DNA of 64,000 nucleotides, from positions 124,001 through 188,000 of the forward strand of contig JAJNBJ010000004.1 of NCBI GenBank assembly GCA_021155965.1, read 5' to 3'. The stretch is from Flavipsychrobacter sp. GTDB taxonomy: Bacteria; Bacteroidota; Bacteroidia; Chitinophagales; Chitinophagaceae. The position numbers and the translations under genes are program-made. Position 1 is the stretch's first letter, and each line of letters starts with the position of its first letter. Below, piece after piece: positions 57,878 through 64,000 of the stretch. The notes beneath the pieces are model-generated. The model searched no databases and was not told where the DNA came from. It saw only the letters and a list, made by a program, of their open reading frames with translations.

Positions 57878-60520
57878 ATGAAACACACAAAATTTTATTT
57901 GTTATTCTTTTTGCTTATCGTTTTTGAAGCAAAAATTTTCGGACAGTGTTTTACCGTCACGCCGACATCTATTGGCACTGTATGCCCAACGTCTACTCAT
58001 ACTGTTACACCTACTATCAGCGGCCATACCTATAATAACTTTTGTAGTTCCGCACCGCAGGAATATACGTGGAGCGGGCCACTTACATTTAGCTCCACCA
58101 ATACACTTGCAACAGTGATTACTGTAGGAACAGTTTCTGCAGTAGCTACGCTTCAAGTCACAGGTTTATGCCCTAATATAGTATGTGATCCCAGTTTTGA
58201 AAGCGGTTTTTTCAACTCATGCGATCAGCGTGTTGCCGGCGACTATGGCCGGTCGGGATGTCCGTTGGCCGAAGGGAATGTGGAGATCGTATCGTTGCCA
58301 TCCTCATGTGGGTTTAGTTCAACTTGTGATTTTTCGGCCCATAGCGGCAGTAATATGTATATAGTTAACGGGAATTGCACGGGTGGAGCAGGTTGCACAG
58401 GTGCTTTGAATGATTTTTACGCGACAAATGTAAGTGTAACTGCAGGCACATGGTACTATTTCTCTATGTGGGTGAGGCTGATAGGCATTAGCTCTGTAGG
58501 TGCAAGGCCTAATATCACAGTATATATAGGTGCAGGTACGTCAACTGCCTTAGCATCGGCAACTATTGGCCCATCTGGATCATGTGACCCAAATTGGGTG
58601 AAAGTAGAAGGATGCTGGTACTGTCCCAGTTCGGGAACACCTCTTTTGCATATGCGGGATGCGAATCTCACGAAGATAGGTAACGATTTTGCCATTGACG
58701 ATATAAATATGCAGCCTTATGCGGTGCAGACTTATACTGTACCCATAACTGTTGTTGCGCCACCCACACCGGCAATTACTTATTCCTTGCCTTCGGGTTG
58801 TCTTGTATCAGCACCGCCATGCCCTACTACAGCTATCACTTATACAATAACAGGCACAGCTACAGATTATATTGAGTATAAAAAGAAAGTACCCGGAGGG
58901 GGCTATGGAGCCTCTTTGTACGGCTATCCACCTATTAGTTTCTCAATGTCTGGTGGTGGCACAGCAGGAGATATAGGCGTGAAGATAGAAAGAGTGACCA
59001 CTGCTGAAGGTTGTGAATTTCCTATGTCATTGGAGGAAGTTATTCCGGTAGCTTGGCCAACAGCAACCATTAGTGCTGGGCTTTCCTGTTCAGGACAGCC
59101 ATTTGAACTAAAAATTATAGGAGGACCGCCAATGGCAACTGTTAATGTCACGCCTGCCAGTATTGGTACTGTTGTTCTAGATGCAAGCGGAGTGTATACC
59201 GTAACACCAACAATTACCGGCAGTACTGTTTATTGCATAACATCAATTAACAATGGGTGCTGCATATATTCGCCTGGTTCGCCCATTGCATGTGTAACGG
59301 TAAACCCCGCGCCTGTGCCAACTGTTTCACTGAACGCCACACCCGTATGCTACGGCGACCCTCTTGTACTTAATGTTACGTGCCCTACATGTGTAGACCC
59401 TTTTGGGTATGTGTGGGACGGGCCGGGTGGCATTGGCACGACTACCCCGGTTGCCACCACATCCTATACTGTTTTTGCAGAATTTGGAACTAATGTTTAT
59501 TCGGTTACCGGCACCAATGTTTACTCCTGCTCTGTTACTGCAACCCGCAGCGTAGTTACACCCCCTCCGCCTACTCTTACTACGTTTACCATAACGCCTG
59601 CAACAACCATATGCCATAGTACTGCTGCAACTTATTACCTGAATTTTACCGGTACACCAAGTGCTACGGTAATTTATGACGTTAATGGCGTATTGACCCA
59701 AACTGTAACCCTGAACTTTAGCGGTACTGCGAGTGTAGTATTAACACCAACAGTGACTACCACCTATACAGTGCTGGATATTATTAGCACGGCTGGTTGC
59801 CATACTATAGATGGCTACCCGCCTAGAACCCTGTATATAATTCCAGATCCTAATACCTGTGTGTATTTTAATTCTTTCTGTAACCCTTCGTGGAATACAA
59901 TAAAATTTATAAGTGCCCCTCTTGCATTTGTAAATTTTTATGTAAATACTTGCACGACTAGTGTTTCTCACCTATTTACTGTCCAAATGGATGCGTCAGG
60001 AGAATATTATTTAGATGCGTATATTTCAGACGGAACGGCAGATTGGCCAACTTCTTGTTCAGCTATTGGGACTCATTTGCCTCTATCTTCAGTATCATGT
60101 TATACATCTACTCCAACTTTATTGATAGGAATAGTAACATTAGAATCTGCTGATGTTCCAAGTCCAGATGGTTCATATTGTCATTTTGATGCAGACTGCT
60201 ATGTTGCTTGGAAATCACCACAGCATGGCAATGGAGGATCGGTTACAAGCAAATTTGAAAATATTATGCTTTTACCAAACCCTAATAATGGGTCTTTTAC
60301 TATAAATGGTAAAATATCGGACGAAAAGGTGCCCAAAGAAATAAATACAGAGGTGACCGACGTATTGGGGAAAACTGTTTTATCTATTATGACACTCACA
60401 GAAGATGGCTGGCTAAATAAAAATATATCATTACCGCCCAATATTGCGAATGGGGTCTATTCGGTAAGGTTGAAAGGCCCCGACCTAAACACTGTAATAA
60501 AATTTGTTATCGATAGATAG
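57878..60520 (+). CDS. Large secreted protein with T9SS type A sorting domain
   Basis: The 880-residue protein starts at the ATG at 57878 (MKHTKFYLLFFLLIVFEAKI, signal peptide ending FGQ); the frame is open to an ATG at 57788, but those 30 residues lack signal character. Residues about 80-280 hold a Cys-containing domain (NIVCDPSFESGFFNSC, WYYFSMWVRLIGIS, FAIDDINMQP) resembling carbohydrate-binding jelly-roll modules. Ig/SprB-like repeats with Cys follow (VCYGDPLVLNVTCPTC, ICHSTAATYYLNFTG). The C-terminal sorting domain reads MLLPNPNNGSFTINGK, DVLGKTVLS, NGVYSVRLKG. Its last third is more AT-rich and uses different codons from the first two thirds, as if of mixed origin. Confidence 0.85.
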   Translation: MKHTKFYLLFFLLIVFEAKIFGQCFTVTPTSIGTVCPTSTHTVTPTISGHTYNNFCSSAPQEYTWSGPLTFSSTNTLATVITVGTVSAVATLQVTGLCPNIVCDPSFESGFFNSCDQRVAGDYGRSGCPLAEGNVEIVSLPSSCGFSSTCDFSAHSGSNMYIVNGNCTGGAGCTGALNDFYATNVSVTAGTWYYFSMWVRLIGISSVGARPNITVYIGAGTSTALASATIGPSGSCDPNWVKVEGCWYCPSSGTPLLHMRDANLTKIGNDFAIDDINMQPYAVQTYTVPITVVAPPTPAITYSLPSGCLVSAPPCPTTAITYTITGTATDYIEYKKKVPGGGYGASLYGYPPISFSMSGGGTAGDIGVKIERVTTAEGCEFPMSLEEVIPVAWPTATISAGLSCSGQPFELKIIGGPPMATVNVTPASIGTVVLDASGVYTVTPTITGSTVYCITSINNGCCIYSPGSPIACVTVNPAPVPTVSLNATPVCYGDPLVLNVTCPTCVDPFGYVWDGPGGIGTTTPVATTSYTVFAEFGTNVYSVTGTNVYSCSVTATRSVVTPPPPTLTTFTITPATTICHSTAATYYLNFTGTPSATVIYDVNGVLTQTVTLNFSGTASVVLTPTVTTTYTVLDIISTAGCHTIDGYPPRTLYIIPDPNTCVYFNSFCNPSWNTIKFISAPLAFVNFYVNTCTTSVSHLFTVQMDASGEYYLDAYISDGTADWPTSCSAIGTHLPLSSVSCYTSTPTLLIGIVTLESADVPSPDGSYCHFDADCYVAWKSPQHGNGGSVTSKFENIMLLPNPNNGSFTINGKISDEKVPKEINTEVTDVLGKTVLSIMTLTEDGWLNKNISLPPNIANGVYSVRLKGPDLNTVIKFVIDR

Positions 60521-60542
60521 TTAAAAGCTAAATTAGTAATGT

Positions 60543-60578
60543 GTATAGTCCCGCCAGCCGGGACTATATTATTTTAAT
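60543..60578 (+). terminator. Rho-independent terminator
   Basis: tatagtcccg ccag ccgggactata stem followed by ttatttt, 23 bases after the stop at 60520. Confidence 0.8.
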
Positions 60579-60716
60579 AAATTTTAATTTATATTTTTCA
60601 TAGAAAATGATTTAATTTTACAGTTTCAGCAAACGTTTTTGAAATTTTTGCTGTCTGTATAGTATAAGCACATAGCATAAAATAAAAAGTAACCCTTCGA
60701 TTTTAGAATATTTTTT

Positions 60717-63700
60717 ATGGAAAGATCTTTACCTGCCGTTTTGCGCAGCTTGTTTTTAGCCATCGTTTTGGTACTGTCTCATACTCATACTTATGCTACG
60801 CATATTGTAGGCGCAGAATTAAGGTACAGATGGATAAGCGGCCTTACATACGAAGTCACTGTATTTCTTTATGGTGATTGTGGCCCTGCATCTGCAGGTG
60901 CATTTGCTGGTTTGCCAACTTCAAGGCCGAGTGTCTGCATTATTAATGGCGACCCTACGTTGCCCGCGCATTCATCAACATTAACGATGAACTTACCGAT
61001 TCCTTCAGCCGGAACTGAAGTTACGCCGGTATGCCCCGATTCATTGGGCTTTACGCAGTGTACCAGTACATCGTATTCAATACCAGGTATAAAAAAGTTT
61101 GTATACTCGAATACTGTAACACTTCCATTTGCATCGCCATGCTGGAGATTTATCTACAATGGCAGCAACGGCGCAGTAGGTTCGTCCGGCAGGGCTGCGG
61201 TAATTACTAATATTGACGTAGGAGGCGGAGGTAATCTCATTCAACTTATCGATACTTTAAATAATTCGGCAACCAATACGCGCGGCCACAATTCAAGCCC
61301 TGTCCTTACGGTTGAGCCTGTGCCGTTCTTTTGTGCGAGCGCTTTATCATGTTATAATCCCGGTGCCGTAGATTTACACGATGTAAGTCCAACAGAACCT
61401 GCCGGAGATAGTTTGTCATTTAATTTAATATCCCCGACAAATGGTACCGGTAACTGTGCTTCTGTTGGTGGCCCGGCAACTTACGTTGGCAGGCAATGTC
61501 CGGGAGGGCCTTTGAACGATGGCCCCCATCCGCTTTATAATATTGATTGCACGCCAGCCAGTTTTAATTTTGATCAGAATACGGGGCAACTTTGTTTTGT
61601 GCCGTTGATACAGCGTTCAGTTGTTGTCTATAATGTGCGCGAGTTCCGTAATGATACTGTTTCGATCACGCCTCTGATCGTCAACAAAGTCCTGGTGGGT
61701 ACCTTGCAGCGCGAGATGACCTTCAGAGTACAAACTTGTACGTACACTACACCAGTTGGTAAGATCGATTCTTTCTCGGGCCCCGGTGATACGTTGTCCG
61801 GCACCCGTTTCAGGAGTTGTGCAAATTCCGGTTCGTTCAATGTTTATATAAATCCAAATGAGCCGGATACTTCATTACACATCAGTGTAACTGCAACCGG
61901 TTTGTCTGTAGGGTTCACGTATGTAGTTACAGGCGATGGCACGAGTTCTCCGCATGTAACACTCACAGGGAATACATCTGTTATAATACCCGGTACCTAC
62001 ATCATATACCTCACCTTCACCGATAATCACTGCCCAATAGTAGGCACTAAAACCTATGCATTCACATTTGAGATATTGCCTGTGCCTACCATCAGCAGAA
62101 CTATTGTAGAGCCTGCTACCTGCGACCAGAAAGCGTATGTGCGGTTTGACCCCGGTGGTACGGGAAAACCGTGGACGATCAAGCTATCGTATAATCCCCC
62201 GGCTATCTTCCCCACACCGGATACCTTCCGGGTATTCCCGCCCGATACTTCTTCTGTGTATGACAGCCTGGTGCCCGGTTATTATCACATGACCATATTT
62301 ACTGCGACAAGTAATGATTGCCATGTGAGCGATACGTTCAGTGTGCCTACACCGCTCTTTGATCTTACGGGGTCGAAGGTAGACCCCACTTATTGCGGGG
62401 CAAAGGATGGCAGGATAATATTGGGCAGCCTTAACCCCGGAAAAGCAGATAGTGTAAGGTATAACTACCAGGGAATACCGCAGCCTGCAATAGGGTTTGT
62501 CGTCACGCCTGATGGTACGGATACGTTATACAACCTGCTTGCCGGCACCTACACCAACATTGTGGTGAAGGAAGGTTATTGCGAAACCAATCCGTTCGGG
62601 CCGCTGGTGCTGGTGAACCCTCCCTTTACCTGGCGCACGGTTACCACCAAGGACGTGACCAGGTGCGGTTTCTGTAATGGTATTGATACGCTCTTTGGCC
62701 TGCACCCAGACCAGCTGGATACAATTACTTACGATTTCCAGAACTGGGGCCTGGGTACACCTGTGCCGCAGACCGCCAGCGCCTATATAAATGCGGACAG
62801 TATGGTAATACTATCAGGGTTATGTGCCGGCCACTACTCGAATTTTACAGTGAAGACGGCCGGTGTGTGCAGTTTTACCGTGCCGGGAACATTTGACATA
62901 GACAGCCCGTCGATATTTGCCGGGTTTGATTCGCTGATACATTATGGCTGCCATGGCGATACGCTGGTGTTCGAGAATGAATCGTTTGCTGAATCGCCTT
63001 TAGATTCAAATCTTACGTTCAAATGGTTCTTCGGAGATGGCGCTACAGACACTGCAAAACATCCTACGCACATATATACGAACACCAACGGAGCATCGTA
63101 CACTGTGAAGTTATATATTACCAATTCAAGGTGCATAGACAGCAGTGTATCGGTTATTTTGCTGGATAACCATGTGAATGCGAATTTTGATTTCACACCC
63201 AATCCGTATGTGTGCCAGGACAGCATTGTGGGCTTTACCAGTACATCAACAGGTAACAACCTGACGTATGCGTGGGATTTTGACGATGGTGGTAACAGTA
63301 CTATAGGCAATCCTACGCATAGTTTTAAAAATACGGGCCAGTATAATGTGAGGCTGATAGCGGCAAACCACCTGATACCACTGCCAAATAATGGCTCTAC
63401 CTTCTACCCATGTTATGATACCATTGTGAAGGTCATTTCGGTAGATTCAAACAGCGCTGTGTCTATCACTGCTACCGATACTGTTATCTGTATGGGCCAG
63501 GCAATAACTTTTAAAGGAATTTATTCAGGCCTCGGCGATACGCTTGTTTCGTGGGGATTTGGCGATGGCAATGCAACTGTTGGCATGGACCCGATCATCC
63601 ACTCGTTTGAGCAGGAAGGCTTGTTCACAGTGAACCTGAATGTAAAATACCGCTCCTGCCCCGAGCATTCCAATACAAGGACAGTAAGGGTATTTGCCCT

Positions 63701-64000
63701 GCCAGGCATCTACCTTGGCCCCGACCAGGCGATCTGTCCAGGCGGCGAAGCTATCAAACTCACCGACGACAGGAATGACGAAAATCCGAAAGCAAAATGG
63801 AAGTGGAACACCGGCGAAAGCTCACCGTCAATAACCGTGGTGAAACCCGGCTATTATTCCGCCCTTGTTTCTGTTGATGGCTGCACTGCCTCAGATACAG
63901 TTTGGGTGCAAAGGGATTGCTACATGGACATACCTAACGTATTCTCGCCCAACGGAGATGGAACAAACGACAACTTCTTCCCAAGGCAGATGCTGACCAG
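60717..64000 (+). CDS. Large PKD-domain surface protein with gliding-motility-associated (CHU_C, T9SS type B) C-terminus, truncated by window end
   Basis: From the ATG at 60717 the frame is open to the window edge, giving 1,094 residues without a stop. The signal peptide MERSLPAVLRSLFLAIVLVL ends near THTYATHIVGAELRYRW, the usual opening of this large family. At least three PKD-like domains are visible: FKWFFGDGATDTAKHPTHIY, YAWDFDDGGNSTIGNPTHSF and VSWGFGDGNATVGMDPIIHS. Near the edge GPDQAICPGGEAIKL, WNTGESSPSITV and IPNVFSPNGDGTNDNF mark the start of the CHU_C sorting domain. It should be exported by T9SS and attached to the surface; adhesion or gliding is the usual suggestion for the family. 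Only about 70-80 residues should be missing. Confidence 0.9.
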   Translation, partial: MERSLPAVLRSLFLAIVLVLSHTHTYATHIVGAELRYRWISGLTYEVTVFLYGDCGPASAGAFAGLPTSRPSVCIINGDPTLPAHSSTLTMNLPIPSAGTEVTPVCPDSLGFTQCTSTSYSIPGIKKFVYSNTVTLPFASPCWRFIYNGSNGAVGSSGRAAVITNIDVGGGGNLIQLIDTLNNSATNTRGHNSSPVLTVEPVPFFCASALSCYNPGAVDLHDVSPTEPAGDSLSFNLISPTNGTGNCASVGGPATYVGRQCPGGPLNDGPHPLYNIDCTPASFNFDQNTGQLCFVPLIQRSVVVYNVREFRNDTVSITPLIVNKVLVGTLQREMTFRVQTCTYTTPVGKIDSFSGPGDTLSGTRFRSCANSGSFNVYINPNEPDTSLHISVTATGLSVGFTYVVTGDGTSSPHVTLTGNTSVIIPGTYIIYLTFTDNHCPIVGTKTYAFTFEILPVPTISRTIVEPATCDQKAYVRFDPGGTGKPWTIKLSYNPPAIFPTPDTFRVFPPDTSSVYDSLVPGYYHMTIFTATSNDCHVSDTFSVPTPLFDLTGSKVDPTYCGAKDGRIILGSLNPGKADSVRYNYQGIPQPAIGFVVTPDGTDTLYNLLAGTYTNIVVKEGYCETNPFGPLVLVNPPFTWRTVTTKDVTRCGFCNGIDTLFGLHPDQLDTITYDFQNWGLGTPVPQTASAYINADSMVILSGLCAGHYSNFTVKTAGVCSFTVPGTFDIDSPSIFAGFDSLIHYGCHGDTLVFENESFAESPLDSNLTFKWFFGDGATDTAKHPTHIYTNTNGASYTVKLYITNSRCIDSSVSVILLDNHVNANFDFTPNPYVCQDSIVGFTSTSTGNNLTYAWDFDDGGNSTIGNPTHSFKNTGQYNVRLIAANHLIPLPNNGSTFYPCYDTIVKVISVDSNSAVSITATDTVICMGQAITFKGIYSGLGDTLVSWGFGDGNATVGMDPIIHSFEQEGLFTVNLNVKYRSCPEHSNTRTVRVFALPGIYLGPDQAICPGGEAIKLTDDRNDENPKAKWKWNTGESSPSITVVKPGYYSALVSVDGCTASDTVWVQRDCYMDIPNVFSPNGDGTNDNFFPRQMLT

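Overview
The window is chromosomal DNA of a Bacteroidota bacterium, most likely of the Chitinophagales/Chitinophagaceae type. The signs are: at least seven secreted proteins with type IX secretion (T9SS) sorting tails (YPNP...G-Y-V type A tails and one CHU_C/type B tail); many short lipoproteins with a Cys lipobox; families largely confined to this phylum (DUF6089, DUF4294, DUF5777, YaiO, DUF4838); and promoters of the Bacteroidota form TAnnTTTG a few bases to a few tens of bases before start codons. Housekeeping genes (atpG, dnaK, tyrS, miaA, rpmI, rplT, sodA, a tRNA-Leu) are scattered singly between accessory genes.

Layout. 1-0.75 kb: the N-terminus of a formylglycine-generating-enzyme-like protein, then tRNA-Leu(GAG) followed by two truncated tandem copies of its 3' part, each with its own terminator. 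1.2-6.5 kb: atpG, a T9SS cargo protein and two lipoproteins. 6.5-12 kb: an ACMSD-type decarboxylase with a secreted partner, a PLP trans-sulfuration enzyme, a DinB protein and dnaK. 12-15.5 kb: an AT-rich accessory island with a NACHT-type STAND NTPase (candidate defence protein), dispersed repeats and a broken RelE/ParE toxin with its antitoxin. 15.5-32.5 kb: surface proteins, namely two NHL-repeat proteins, a Reg_prop lipoprotein, an 839-aa protein with 85-aa tandem repeats, an RDD membrane protein and a 2,096-aa protein with about 24 Ig-like repeats. 32.6-43.7 kb: sodA, outer membrane proteins, a seven-haem cytochrome/TPR protein, tyrS, DUF6089 and DUF4294 proteins, rplT-rpmI, miaA and a frameshifted GIY-YIG gene between REP-like repeats. 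43.8-49.5 kb: a T9SS-tail remnant, a four-gene envelope/redox operon (OB-fold membrane protein, cytochrome-c-like lipoprotein, YceI, DUF5777 barrel), a PaaI thioesterase and a DUF4838 lipoprotein. 49.5-56.3 kb: what looks like an exopolysaccharide module (response regulator, HEAT-repeat membrane protein, GT2 synthase, TPR-YaiO outer membrane protein). 57.8-64 kb: two more T9SS cargo proteins, the last cut by the window edge.

Functionally the window is dominated by cell-surface and secretion cargo. The items most worth following are the NACHT protein and its island, the tandem tRNA remnants, the regulator-HEAT-GT2-YaiO cluster, the heptahaem cytochrome pair and a candidate orphan small RNA near 39.5 kb. 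All calls are from reading the sequence and its translations; no database search was run.
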